A DNA stretch of 64,000 nt from Phoebastria nigripes. Taxonomy: Eukaryota > Chordata > Aves > Procellariiformes > Diomedeidae. Positions 47,343 to 60,900 of this stretch are shown here, one piece after another (the stretch's first letter is position 1; each line of letters opens with the position of its first letter). The notes under the pieces are model-generated. The model worked only from the letters and a program-made list of their open reading frames with translations. It had not been told where the DNA came from and ran no database searches. The stretch is taken from contig JAYKAV010002791.1 of assembly GCA_035582835.1 (NCBI GenBank), forward strand, positions 580,509 to 644,508, in the 5' to 3' direction. Made by a program: the position numbers and the translations under genes.

Positions 47343-49798
47343 AGGGAAGCAAAAATTTGTGTTTCTTCCCATGCTGTTCCTCGCACTTAGTAGGAGCTCT
47401 CTACTGCCAGGCCATTTCATTATCCTTTTCAGATAGGTCCCTTACACTTCTTCCTGAAGGGCAGGAAATATGCCTGCAGAAAATATGACAACAGTTAGAT
47501 TACTGGTGTGCCGTGATCACTGTTATCTCATTGTCTCCTGATGCCTTCTTATCAATCTTCATTCTTATTTTGGATTGTAAACTCTTTACTGAAGATACTG
47601 TCTTTTTTTTTTTTCTCTATTTGCATGAACCCTTACACAAATAGACTTGACACTTATATGTCAGGTAGAAAAAAAACAAGCAAGAAAAAGAATTCACTCC
47701 ACATAATCTAACTCACCTATTCTCTGCCTGCTCCACTTACCTTTTAAGCTTTAGGTCCCCTTGAATAAATGAAAGTTGTAGAAGACTTGCATGGCTACCA
47801 TTCAGCTTTCATGAGCAGAGCCTGAAGGATGAATCAGTGCAGGAGGATGCAGGCTCAGTTGAAAATCTCTTCTGTTTTTAACAGACTCTTTTTTTTTTCT
47901 GACAGCAGAGATAATGAAGGGATAAAGCCTTTATCTCCTCCTTTCCTTGTTTTTGCTATTTCCCCCCTCATAATTGCTGACTGGTTAGTTAAACAAAAGA
48001 AAAGAAAAAAAGGAATCCTTTTTTCTCCAGACTTCCAGCTGTGTTAGCATATCTGTTATTTAGATGTTCCCAGGTCTGGCGCAGCACAATAGGATGGCTC
48101 TGCAGAACTGTGTAAGACTTGTCTCCCCTTATTAAGTGTCAGTTTATGGTTGAATGGCAGAGGAATTTATAAGGAGAGTTAGATACCCAGACCTAGGAAG
48201 GGCTATAATGAAAGGTAGGAAGTGTTCTGTATCTATATCTATTAAGGAGTTACAGAAAACTCCTCGTTGTTGTTTGGTTTCCACGTAATTTTCCTCTGAG
48301 GGTTCCACTATTAGCCGTTAAGTAGCATACACAGTATGTCATATAGCTGAAGCGTGTGAATCCCAGTATTTGTCACCTATACTAAGAAAATGTCATGCTG
48401 AGGGAGATAGTTCTCTAGGCTTTCTTGACTCTTCCTCAGATTGGCAATTATTTTTTTAGAAAGGCAGTGAGAGTTGTGGTTAACAAACGTGAAAAATTCT
48501 TTTCTCTGAAGTCTTTCATTAAGGGATGTTTTTATTCTCGTGCTATAAAAAGGGAACAGTGAGAGAATCCGATTCCCATGGGAGAGAGAATTTTTAACAG
48601 GCAGAATGGATTCCCCAAATTCCATTTGGTTCTACATTTAATATTGTCAGTGATTCACTGAGTGATACTATACAATTTATTCTTTTATGTCTTAATTTCT
48701 GTATCCCTAGAGTGAGGCTAATATCTTTGTAAGTACCAAAAGTAACTCACTAGAAGGATGCTAAGTGACAAGTAGCACTGCTACATAGTGTAGCACATAC
48801 AGTTAGGCAAACACTGATCTTATCTTATTATCATCTTGGAGCAGGAACCAATAAATAAAAAAGAACTTCTTAAGCCATCAAAAAAATTCTTCAGTCATTC
48901 AAGGACTCTTGAACTACTCTCATGAAGCACTCCAGATGAACACTTAATTATGATGAACTTAGGGTAGTGAATTTACTTACTTGTAGTAAGTAAAAGTAAG
49001 TGTATTATGTTACACCTAATCTATAACTTTGGAATACTTTCCCTGTTTAAAATTGACATTTTCCTTCAAAACTGGTCAAATATTCACCCCAGTTTTCTTG
49101 ATGTAGGATATTTATTTCATGTAATTACAGTGGTGTTCACTCCTGTTCATTTATGGCATCTTGTGTTTGATATGTTTGTGTTCAGTGCACTGTAAATTTT
49201 ACAGTTTTTTAAAATGTATATCATGCTGTTGGGGATTTTACCTCAAATCAGATCATAATCTGATGTTACAATGTCCCTACAGAGAACCCAAAGAACTAGC
49301 ATATGATGACTTAGTAAATCAGTGGTGTAGAAGTTATAACAAAATGTGTAAACATATGTACACATATTTTTTTTAACTGAAAGGTGATGAAAGCTGCAGA
49401 AACTTGTTCTTGTTTTATCAGGTCAGATCTGTGATTCCCCTTGGCTTAATGCAAAACTGAACACTTTCTTAAACATAAAATTCTACACATGATATGCTTA
49501 GATGTTCTCTCAGAGCAGCATTCAAAGCTGATGTTTTATTTATTCAGATCTCTGTGATCTATAGTAAATCTTTAAATGTTCAGTTGTTTCAGCTTTGCTA
49601 ATGACCTAACTAACCTCTAAATTTGTATAATCAAATGTAATTTGATTAACTTTTTAAGGTTTTCCTTTATAAGAAAAAATAGTCTAATGAATAGGCTACT
49701 AGGCTAAAAATTAAGTGATAGTAGTTCACTTTCCAACTCAGGCGTATAGCCATCAGCAACAACAAGAAAATACTTTTTTTTTTTCATTTACATCTCCT

Positions 49799-49848
49799 AT
49801 CTGTAAAATTAGAAATACACTACATCTGTAAAATTAGAAATACACTAC
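49799..49848. repeat. 25-bp perfect tandem duplication
   Basis: The unit ATCTGTAAAATTAGAAATAC plus ACTAC occurs twice head to tail without a mismatch, in otherwise unique sequence. Perfect identity suggests a recent event, or an assembly artefact. Confidence 0.85.
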
Positions 49849-51481
49849 TTTTACTTTCATGGCTGTTGTAAGAAATAAAATCCATTAATGGCTATGAGGC
49901 ATTCAGATGCTGTGATGAGGAACATATGGATACACATACAGTAGTAAACTAAACAGTGCCAGAAGATGGGTCTGAGCACAGGAACTTACTCATCTACACA
50001 AACACTGAACCAATTAGCTCTTTCCTCAGCAATTTTAGGGCACAGCTCAGGAGTTAGCTGGGAGGAGGGGGACACCATTTCCAATTATGAGGTTGTATCT
50101 GGCCAATGTTTGATATCTAGAGAGTTTAATAATACAGACCGTTGGCTTGGCTACCCCAAGCCAACTGGCCAAGAGGCAGAGAAAGGTCTTAATCCGTGAG
50201 AAGACATGGAGCCTGTTGGTCCTGAGATATGCTGTTTTCTCTGTTCCGATAGGACTTAAATGATGAATATATTTCCTGGTGACAAAATTAGATCTACATA
50301 CCACAATATATGGTATGTCACTGTTTTATGTGAGCAGATTGGAAACAGTTTCCCATTCCATGACAATCAATTTTTTGAAAGCTCTCTGCTCTGCACTGTG
50401 CAGAAAACAAAGGACTTTCCAGTTTTCCTTTTTTTTTTTAATTGAAAGATAGAGAACAAGATAGCCATGCTGGTTGCCTCTGCTCCCAAAAATATCTTTG
50501 AGAGACTAGTTTAAAACCATGGTCTGAATTCAGCAGACAATTTCTTACTTACTTGATCAGCTCCAGTTTGCACAATGCACTTTAATTGCACTAACTCTAT
50601 ATCATATTCCACCATTACAATCTCGACTCAGACAGCATGGAGTTACCCAAGTGACTTGACCAGTGGGTTCTTAACCTAAGTTAAGAAGAACTTAAGTTTT
50701 TCTCACTTTTCTTAATTTTGACACAGCCTTACCTGAGCACTGATCTTGCAAGCTCTTCCACCCAGATGAGCCCATGTGGCTACATACAGCTCCAGCTGAG
50801 CTGCAGATATCTGTCCTCAGGGCAGAGTTTGGGTTTATGTTTCATTTTTAATGTTGAATGATTTATACCATTTATGCTGGCTCTGATTATGTTTGTGCTT
50901 AGCTCCGTTTTCTAGGTTGCAATTCACTTTTTGCTTATGTATTATTTCCAGGGCTAAAACCAGTCTGTAATAGAGCTTCCTTTAGCAAAATGCTCTGTTT
51001 CTGCATCAAGCCTCTTCCCTCCCAGCTGTGTGTTTATGCTTGCGTTTTGTTTCTGTGAAGGTGCCTGGAGACCTATGGAAGACCTACTCAGACCATCTGA
51101 GTTAAGTCCTTTTGTTACTGTTTCATTATTATTAAACTCTTACCTTGTGTTGATGATTATGTATTTCTGGTTTTGTAAGATACATTCTTCTGCTGTCCCA
51201 TCCTCTGCAGAACCCCTTTGTTTAGTGTTTATTACACCCCATGTTTATTACAGAACAGTCTCNTTTCTACTACGTTGCCTTGCTAGTTGTTTTCACCTTG
51301 ATACATTTCCCTCTTTCCCTCCGTTTGCTAACATTTTCCTTTCCTTTCTCTTTAATGTTAAATTAATCCATGAATCTTTTCAGAGTCAAACAAATCTCTT
51401 TCAATATCCTGTCTTTCACTTAGGTTAGCATTTTTACCATAATTACTGTGATATCTTGTACACAGCTTGCCTCATTTCATA

Positions 51482-52300
51482 GATCACAGAATCACAGAGT
51501 CGCTGAGGTGGGAAGGGACCTCTGGAGATCATCTAGTCCAACTCCTCTGCTCAAAACAAGGTCACCTACAGCAGGGAGTAAAACAAGGTCACCTACAGCA
51601 GGGTGTTCAGGGGTGGGTGCAGTCAAAGTTTGATGATCTCTGAGGATGGAGACTCCACAACCTCTCTGGGCAACCTGTGCCAGCATTTGATCATCTTCAG
51701 AGTGTGTTTAAATGGAATTTCCAGTATTTCTCCTTGTGCCCATCGCCTCTTGTCCTTTCACTGAGCACCACTGAGAAGCCTGGCTCTGTCTTCTCTCCTT
51801 CTCCCCATCAGGTATTTATACTCATGGATCAGATCTCCTTGAGCCTTCTCTTCTGCAGGCTGAACAGTCCCAGGTCTCTCAGCCGCTCCTCACGTGGCAA
51901 ATGCTCCAATCCCTTAATCATCTTTGTGGCCCTTTGCTGGACTCACTCCAGCATGTCTCTCTTATACTGGGAAGCCCAGAACTGGACCCAGCACTCCAGA
52001 TGCTCTTCCTAATGCAGCCCAGGATACTGTTGCCCCTCTTTGCCACAACGGCACATTGCTGACTCATGTTCAACTTGGTGTCCACCAGGACCCCAGCTCA
52101 TTTTCTGCCAAGCTGCTTTCCAGCTAGTCAGCCCCCAGCATATGCTGGTGCATGGGGTTGTTCCTTCCCAGGTGCAGGACTTGTAACTTCTCTTTGTGGA
52201 ACTTAGAGGATGCCTCTCAGCCCATTTCTCCAGCCAGTCCAGGTCCCTCTGAATGGCAGTGTAACTGTCTGATCTATCAGCCACTCCTCCCAGTTTTGCA
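51482..52300 (-). mobile_element. CR1 LINE 3' fragment, minus orientation
   Basis: On the plus strand it starts with the inverted terminal repeats ATCACAGAATCACAGAGT and TGGGAAGGGACCTCTGGAGA, then passes through the CR1 3' UTR and the last 200 or so codons of ORF2. About 0.8 kb, 5'-truncated. A 24-bp piece is duplicated at 51,553-51,576 and 51,580-51,603. Confidence 0.93.
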
Positions 52301-53078
52301 CTAAGAGCAAAGAAAAAGCTCTTATAACACTCTTATAACTGAAATTCATCTTTACGAAGCCTCTTATTTCTCTAAGACACTTTTTAGTCTTTGTGCAGGC
52401 TCTTTCTGGGGTTTGTCTCATAGAAAGAATAGAGCAACCCAGGTCTCTCCCTGTGAAAACCCATATCAAAGCTAGCATGACTTTTAAGGAGAAAAGAGAT
52501 AGACATTTTTGTTGTTTTTTCTTTATGTCTGTCCCTTTTTGTAGAATGCATCTCAAGTTTACAACTCACATCAATCCTGGGATACACTCCTAGAATGACC
52601 TATTCTTCAAACAAGATTGTTGCAAGCTATAAATCTGCCTTAAAGGGTCTTTCGTTGCACAGAGGAGCTAACTGATGCCAGGAAATAAAGTCTTTTCTCT
52701 TAGTAACTCTCCTTTCAAAAGTAAAACTGAATATTTGATAAAATCCTGCAGGTTCAAAGGAACTTGGAAGAGATCAAGATCTTGGAAGAGATATTTGCAG
52801 TGTTTTTTAGGTTTTCCTAGAAACAGTGTTTGAAGAGAAGCTGGAAAAGGCAATACCCTAGTTAACTTCTATGGATGGCAGGTTCTGAAGCAATGAAGGT
52901 TATCAGTACATTTGAAANGGTAAGAACGGCACTGCAAGCTGCTAAACAATGTCACATATTTGAAGTATGCACTTAGACCAGGTGATTGTCACCTGGGAAA
53001 GGTATATGCTTCTAAAAAGTACTTGTCAGCTGTGACTATTCACTGTGATGTTATAGTCCTGTATACCTATACAATAAG
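52301..53078. other. Spacer between two CR1 fragments
   Basis: About 780 bases with no recognised feature and one n at about 52,918. Confidence 0.6.
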
Positions 53079-53457
53079 CAGAGCAGGTCCAGCAAAGGGT
53101 CACTAAGATGATTAAGGGATTGCAGCACCTATCATACAGGGAGAGGCTGAGAGCTGGGGTTGTTTAGCATGGAGAAGGCTCTTCTCAATGGTATCCAGTG
53201 ACAGGACAAGAAGCAATGAGCACAGATTGAAATACAGCAGATTACATTTAAACATAAAAAACATTTTTACTGTGAGGGTGGTTGAACGCTGGCACAGGTT
53301 GCCTGGTGAGGTTGCGGAGTTTCCATCCTCGGAGATATCAAAACCCGACTGGACATGGCCCTGAGCACCCTGCTGTAGGTGACCCTGCTTTAAGCGGAGG
53401 AGCTCAAAAGTGATCTCCAGAGGTCCCTTCCAAACTCAACCATTCTGTGATCCTGTT
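53079..53457 (+). mobile_element. CR1 LINE 3' fragment, plus orientation
   Basis: Starts GAGCAGGTCCAGCAAAGGGT, passes through the ORF2 end (GTGAGGGTGGTTGAACGCTG) and the conserved GATCTCCAGAGGTCCCTTCC, and ends with CATTCTGTGATCCTG. About 380 bp with internal deletions. It lies 0.8 kb from an opposite-strand CR1, so the pair could form a hairpin in RNA. Confidence 0.9.
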
Positions 53458-54499
53458 TGGGGACTGTTTTGTTGAATGAGCACTGAAGCACAGTTTTAAG
53501 ATATCCTAAAGACCTCTTCTTTTTAAGCTACACAGCTACACTGTCTTACTTGAAAGGGAAACTGAGTAGCACCTGTATCGTGACAGAATGAAGTAAGAGC
53601 TCTGCGACAATCTCTCACCCAAGTCTTTGTCTCATCATGCCATTGTCACAGCTCAGAGCCTGCTATGTCCACAGCAGCTTTCAATAGCTCTGTTCCTGCC
53701 TTATGAACACGGCAAGTCAGGGACTAAATCAGACATGACAGGTGGGGTTGTTTTCCGCCTCTTCCCACCCAACTCACTCTCATTCACTTGCACAGTGAAC
53801 CACAACCATGGGATTTATCTAGCTGAAAAAATCACCTCTCTGTAAAAAGTATCTAGCTGAAAAAAAAAACACTTCAGCCATGCCCAGGCCAGTTCCCAGT
53901 GAGGGAAGGCACCATTTGTGCCAGAATCAGCTTGAGGCAGAATACTTTTTTCAGTGGCCTTTCCAGCTGAGTGAATGGCTCCAATTATGATGCATGAGAA
54001 GGTATCCCTGTGAAAGAGAGCAGGCCTGGAAAAAGAACAAAGACCAACCTCTGAGACAGGTATCGTGTCATCTAGACTATACTCTCTTCCAAATTGTACT
54101 CTTATTTGTGAAAACAGACCCTCTAGGTCAGGACCAAAAGATGTTGGTGTCTTGCAAGAACCCAGCTACTTCCCATGTTGCAACTACTGTATATCTGATT
54201 ATCTTTCAGAGGATTGTCGGTTTGTAATCTTTTGTTGGTGTTACACTTGATTATGCAAGGAAAAAAACAAAGCAAGTACAAACCCTATGTATATCAGCAA
54301 ATATCTTCTGCTTTTTCCAAGAATGTCTTACCCACTACTTGCTTTGTATCTCTTCACTGTTCCAGGCTGAAGAGAGTTCAGTTTTCATCTCTCTCATGAA
54401 TGCTTTATCTCTTTACTTCTTTCCAGGCTTGTTTGTTACCTTTTCCCCTTTCTTCAGAAGAAAGCAATCTTGATAAGTTTTTAATAATGATCAAATCAT

Positions 54500-54900
54500 C
54501 TCCTCTCCACTAACTATAACGCACGTATAATTAACGATGGAAGCAAAAGGTTGAGTAAACCAAAGGTCATGGCGATTGAGGCTGATTTCATTAGACAGTG
54601 TCGGTATGTTATTGTTCCCAATGCAGAAATCTAGGTTTAAAGGAAGATAATGCCTTCATGAAACTGGGCCACAGGAAATTATCATTCTTCCATTACTTTT
54701 GGGTCACCTGCAACTATTACTTTAATTAGGGTCACAAGCAGCCACTGCTAATAAATAACCTGAAAATGATATATGAATAGAGCTGTTAATGTGCTTTCAT
54801 CAAAATAATTCACAAACAATTAGGTTCTTCCACACCTACTTATTGGGTAAAATTTCCCAGTATGAATAATCAAGCATATGTGTAAGGGTGAAAAAGTCTC
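54500..54900. promoter_or_regulatory. Second candidate conserved noncoding element
   Basis: A complex AT-rich block with dispersed TAATTA, ATTAGG, GCTAATAAATAACC and TCATCAAAATAATTCACAA motifs, and no repeat or coding character. Composition and motif density resemble deeply conserved enhancers; this is an impression, not a demonstrated alignment. Confidence 0.3.
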
Positions 54901-57900
54901 TCCACTGATTTGCGTCACTTCAATTTTCATCTCTTGGTAATAAGAGAGGAAGGGGAAACTCGGGTCCATGTGTTTTGATAAATTAAAATAGAGCTAGGAT
55001 TAGGAAGGGATACTTTATCACATGAAAACTGAAACATGGTACTTAAAGAAACACACAAAAAGAGCAGCTTTCAGCTCCTTAGATGAAGGATGTGTTGCTG
55101 AAGTACAGACAAACTGCTTGGGGAAAAGGACAGGGTTTAAAGCTAGAAGTTACACACTAGGCTACTTAAACATGCATCAGTCTATATAAATTGCAGTACT
55201 GGTGGTCTAGAATAATTTCTTTGATACTTCCATTGCCTGCAGTGGAGTTTTTCTAGCAATGGATTTAGCTCTGCACTTTAGTAGCCTATATTACTAAGCC
55301 TAATAACTTCAGAGTATCAATCAGATGATGCCAGTGCTCTGTTCCTGAGAGGGAAAAATGCCAGACACCTGGATGTTTTTTATATATTCACAGTTCATCA
55401 CCCAGCTTTCCAGCTGCTCAGCGTCAGCCCTGCCTCCCTTCTTCCCCCATGTCCACCTGGCTCTGGCATGGAGTCTTCTCTTCAGTGCCTTCATTAACCA
55501 GCCAAATATTGCCAGTACTCACACTACTCGGTCCTTCAGTGATTGTCAGATTTTTGACGCTCCAGTTTCTCTGCCCTCCTTTTCATCATCAGTAATTCCT
55601 CCCTGATTGCACGGAGAATCTTTGCCTCCATCGCCATTCTGTAGCTAACTGATTCGTTCGCTTTTTTTTGAGCCTCAGACATGCCTTTGTTATTTATAAT
55701 CCAGAATCTGTTGGAAAAAGTCCCGAGATCTTTCTGTTCCCACAGCAAGCTGATCCTCCACTTCCTAGCTCAGCTTTTACTTTGGCCAAGGAGCACCTCA
55801 TTTTCTCTTTTCATTCCGTGGTTTTTATCTCTGGCTGTTATGTCTCACTCTTTTTGCATATCTAAAAGATTAAATAAGTAGGATTTGCTGAGATCTCTGT
55901 TCCATNCTTCCTTCCCCACTCACATTTTAACTTGGATTCTGTCTGCCTAATTGTTTTCCAAATTAGTTCTGATAGCAAGTACAATGGGACTTAAACTATA
56001 CTGACTTTTAAAGAAAGTCAGAAAATAACTCAAAATCTATTAAAACACCGTGCTACTATTTCCATTGGTTTTATTTATTTAAAAGGGTATAGGAAATATG
56101 AAGGGAGGCTCTCCTGTATGAAAGCAGTCTCCATTTGAATCTGCTTAGCTTTCATCTGTTCAGTTAGCAATGTGGTTTACTTCTGTAATTAATCTATGAG
56201 TGAATTCTGATTGACTCAAACTGAAGTGGCAGAGGTAAGCCAGGAGTAAAACAAAATCTTTTGAGACAATATTTTTGAGCACTTTAAGCCTTGCTTATCA
56301 ATTAAGGTTTCACTCTTAAAATTCGTGATTAACAATAAAAGTGACACTGAAAATGAATGCTTGGAAATTATTATTCTAGTTGCATATTATTCTAGTCCAG
56401 TGGAGATGCAGAGAAGCTCCTTCTAAATCACGTTAACTTCTCTACCTGTTTTTTCAATATTCAATAGAATAGAGAAATGCTGACCTAAATGACTGTAATT
56501 AGTTCTTGCGATTGGAGTAATGGTAGATGAAGAAACAAAGTAAATGTATAAAACAACTGTGGCTTACCACCCACAGACACGAGGCAGGCACTTTCTCACT
56601 CTATGCCCCCAACTCCAAGTAATCATTTCCTTTCTTCACCACTGTATACTTCGAAAAATGTTCTGTATTTTTTTCCCACCAGCTAACAATTCAATTTTTT
56701 GAGGCTGCAGTTCCCCGAGGAAACCAGTTCAAACTCCTTAAATCAAGCTGCTATAAGGAGCCAGGCAGTTTGAGCTGATGAAAACTGCATACAGTGTAAT
56801 GCAATAAAACCCACAGACCAGTCTCGGTCATAACAAAATAAAATTTATTCCTAATGTTAAGCTAACATTTTCTTATGGTTGTTATTCTTAAAGGCTATAC
56901 ATATTGACTTTAAAAGCATTAAAATGTTAATGGTTAACCAAGTATATATCGCTGAATTCCTAAAGAAGTATTTGAACATGACTGTGGTCCTTTTGAAATA
57001 ATTGTTTAAGTCTGAAGATCTTGTGCACTAATTCAGTTTTATCATAAATCCCTCATCCTGCCCCAGACTCTTTGCTGTTGCTGTTGCTTTCGATAAGCAT
57101 TAGATGAAAAGCTACATATTATCTTTCCTTTTTAAAAAGTGCCACAACCACCAGTCTGATAATTATTCTGTGGAGGAGCATGCTAAAACTTTTCTGTTTG
57201 AACTGGACCAAACAGGAGTCCCAGCATCCTGGGATCAGAAGTAGAATAAAAATTTAAAAACTTGGCCGCAAACTACCACTTTGGACAGTCAGCTGGACAC
57301 AAGGAGACCTGACCTCTTATTCCCTCCCTACTATCTTTTTTTTCTTCAGTGACGGTGTAATGTAAAATATAGAAGCAATTCAGACCAGTGACCACTCAAT
57401 TATTAGTCTCTTTTTGGAGCTGGCTCTTACAAAAGGGGTCCTCATAGTAGAGACCTCCCCCCACCAACCTCATTGTGGGGTCAAGACCCAAAGGCCATGT
57501 CTGTACTGGTAAATAAAACAGTACAGGGCTCATTTTCTGACCCTGAGGCCAACTAGCCTGGCACATCTCACAACTATACAAGGGTTTAAACCAGTTATCC
57601 CTGCAAGCAATCCAAAAGCCATCTGCATGTTAGGGCTTGGCTTTGGCCCATGCTAGTTCCCCAACCACAGCCCGGCACCAATTGTTTTGGCGAGGCCTCG
57701 TTGGCACAAAACCACTTCATGGACTGTGCACAACCAGTGCTCTGGCATTTGCCCTGGCCCTGTTCATTTAGCTAATTCAGATGTGGCCAAAGAGTCTTCA
57801 TATCCCTGAACGAGCAAATCAGCAGTGAGGACCCAGGCACAGGATTTTCCATCCGTGAAACAAAACATAATGAGGGGAACAGACAGATCGAGAGCAGTAG

Positions 57901-60900
57901 TCCAATATACTCTGTTCTGTGAGGAGCAAAATGTTTGTCTTTTTCCTTGATGTAAAATCAACACCTGTGTGACACACACGTGGCATGCTCGTTCACATTA
58001 ATTGGGAAGCCCAAGCCAACACCACTTTTTCTGGAGTTGCACGTGTGGCCTCGCTTTAGAATGCAGAAAGCAGGATCTGCGCTGACTGAGGGGGTTCACA
58101 GCTTCCTCTTTGGTTTGGTCTTCCTGATCAACCCATCACCAGCTGATGCCACGGCAAGGTTCTGGATGCACACAACTCAGTTTCTGCACCAGCTTAAATG
58201 AGCATGACCTCAGCTTTCATTCATATTAGCATATCTGAGCCACTGAACAAGGACAGAAATTATCACACACTTGAAGAAGGCAAAATAGCACTGGTTTGGA
58301 ATTAAATGTAGTCTTGTAAAGGTGGTAAATATTGGTTTAGAAAAGGCATGGAGAAGTCAACAGTTGAGGCTTGGCAGAGTGCTCTTAGTGTGCCTGTAAT
58401 AAAGGCTTGACTGAAATGCAATTGACTTGGCTGCAACTAAATAAATGTCTAAAAAGGCATTTGTGATAAAATACTTTTCTCTGATTACCATGTTGAATGT
58501 TCATGTGCTTAGATACCTGTCTAGGTTTGCAAATGGAACATTCTTGAGAATCTTATATTAAAATTTAAAGCTTCATAAAATGCTGCATTATTTTCACAAG
58601 GCCACAAAACAAAGCAGAACAGCGTATTTCGGCACAGCTTTTCCAAACTAACTTNAAAAAAATCACTTCCTTTCTTTGGCCCCACTGGCAAAAGCAAATA
58701 AAATAGGAGGAAGACAGAAGAAAAATAGGAAACTTCTCTGTTACTAACATTTTCATTGGGTCATTAAAAAATTAAAACAATCCCAAAGGGCAAAGAAGGA
58801 GACTAATGGCAAAAGGAGAAAAAATTAAGTTCTGTAACTGCATACAGCCATTGCCAGCTAAGAAACAGAGCACAGTTTGGACCTTCATGAGGCATAAGCA
58901 GTTCTGGGGGAAAGAAAACAGGAAACAAAAAACAAGACCCTCACCAGGGTCCTTCTATAGCACATTTTGTATCAGTTTTGCTGCCAGCATGCAGGGAACA
59001 CTTAGCTTTGCAACTGCAGTAATTTTCCTTTGGTTGAGTTTTACAGTACACTTGAGGTGTTTTTTAAGAAATAAATGAAAAGGGGGTTAAATGGAGTATA
59101 TGGTAGTCATATGATTTATCACCAGGCTTGAAACCGTTAGGGCACATACCTGGTATACACCTTCCACAGCTGAAGGAGCAATCCTGTACGTTACTGCTCC
59201 TGAGACCACTGGTGGAACGTGAAGCCGTAGGAAAAGGTCCATGGTGAGTCCGCAGTGCCGGGGGCAGCGAGGGGAGGCTGCTCCGTGGGGGAAGAGGAGC
59301 TGAGAGCCACGGGTGACGGCAGGGCCAGTGGGGCAGGGTCTCACTGACAAGGGCACAGAGCAGGTCTGTTGGTGGCAACCAAGGCCAGCCAAGAGTCCAG
59401 ACGGCCAGACAAGCCCATAGGTATGAGGGAGGTCCGAAGTCAACCCTGTCACCAGTCAGGGTCCAGATCAACAGGCACAGACATGGCTGCAGCACAGCTG
59501 CAATGGAGCTTAACCCAGGAACAAGGGTGAGAGCCTCAGCTTAAAAACAGTTCCTAGGCGAAGGAGCAGCAGGACCTCACTGAGGTTTCTTCTAGCTCTT
59601 TCTTTCAAGGCTACCAGCTACACTGTCTCTAAGCTGGCCCTGAGCCCAGGCAGTCACACACACAGAAGGGGGGATGCACGCAGGACCCCCACACACCAGC
59701 TGTATATACTGTTTCCACTCTCAAGTTTTTTCCATGTTTCTGTCCTGCCTTTGCCTACCACAGTTCCTTATCAAACCTATTTCCATAATCTTGTAATCCC
59801 CATTTTGCAGACAAGTATCTAAATAATTTTTTCTTTCTCCACTGCCTTCCCAGACCCTTTTTCTCTTCCTTCTTTTAGTGTATCCTATTCGCCCACTAAC
59901 TTCCCACGCTTCCCTTATGGTTTTGTAGTCAGTCTCCCCCACACATACTCCCGGTCCCTGCCCCTCACAACTAATAGGGGAGATGCTGCTACTTCCCACA
60001 GATACATACGACAGGTCGTCCAGCCAACAGTAACCCTGTCGGTCTTCATTAACTCATACTTCACATATTGTGGATTACACTATGCTGGCGAATAAACATG
60101 CCGATATGAGGTGAAATGCTCTTGGGCAGTGAGTCTCTGCCTCCGCTCCCCAGTTTCTATACTTAGCTTTTTGCCCCTTGAACAGTCCTGATCTCAAGAG
60201 ACTCTTCCTCTTAATCTGTTTTTTTTTTTTCCTCATCCTGGCCTGGCATTTGTCTTTTTTCCATTTGACTCAGACAGCTTCTTCCTTCATGCTTCCAGGG
60301 TGTTAGCAGTAGGGTCACTGAAAGGACAAGAGAGAGAAATTCCTCGTTCCTAGTTCCCAAACAAGAACCTGTTTGGGAAAAGGAGCAGCTAAAAGCATCC
60401 ATGGAAAGTTTTCCCTGAGATTCTGTCGCCTGGACAAGCAGGGGGAGTATGTATGTGAACTGTACCCATTCGCTGTAGAAGACCCAGCGCACAGGGGCTG
60501 CTCGGCGTTCAGTGTTGGAAGTGACTTGGGTTTTCGTTGGACCCCGAGGCTTTGTAGATTTTAGCTGCTAAGGAAGTCTCTCAGTGTGTGCAAACTGTGG
60601 TTTGGCAAGGGGTTACAGCTTAGCCAGATCTGGACAGAGTACCCGCATGAACAACAAAAGGCATTTTCCTGTCATTACACCAGATTTGAAGTGCCTGCTC
60701 TAAATGTTGGGACCGCTAGATCATTTTGAAGAAAATAGTATCTTAACATGGACCAAATATATATTTTTTAATCTTCTTCCTGGAAATGACTGAGAAAAAA
60801 TGTAAACAGCCTAGAATAGGAGGCATGAAAAATTTCATACCAAAGAGTTAGCTTGCCAAAGATACAAGCAACTGGAAAACTGTCTTATAATGGGAATTTT

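Larger units (their letters stand above)
43901..51480. other. Intergenic region without genes
   Basis: About 7.6 kb of AT-rich DNA with short meaningless open frames. It holds a run of 15 G at 47,328-47,342 and a 25-bp tandem pair at 49,799-49,848. No named transposon was recognised. Confidence 0.6.

Noticed and set aside
59064..59495. A 143-codon minus-strand frame in the GC-rich patch
   Set aside because: No recognisable domain; two overlapping frames are equally open and residue composition is noise-like.
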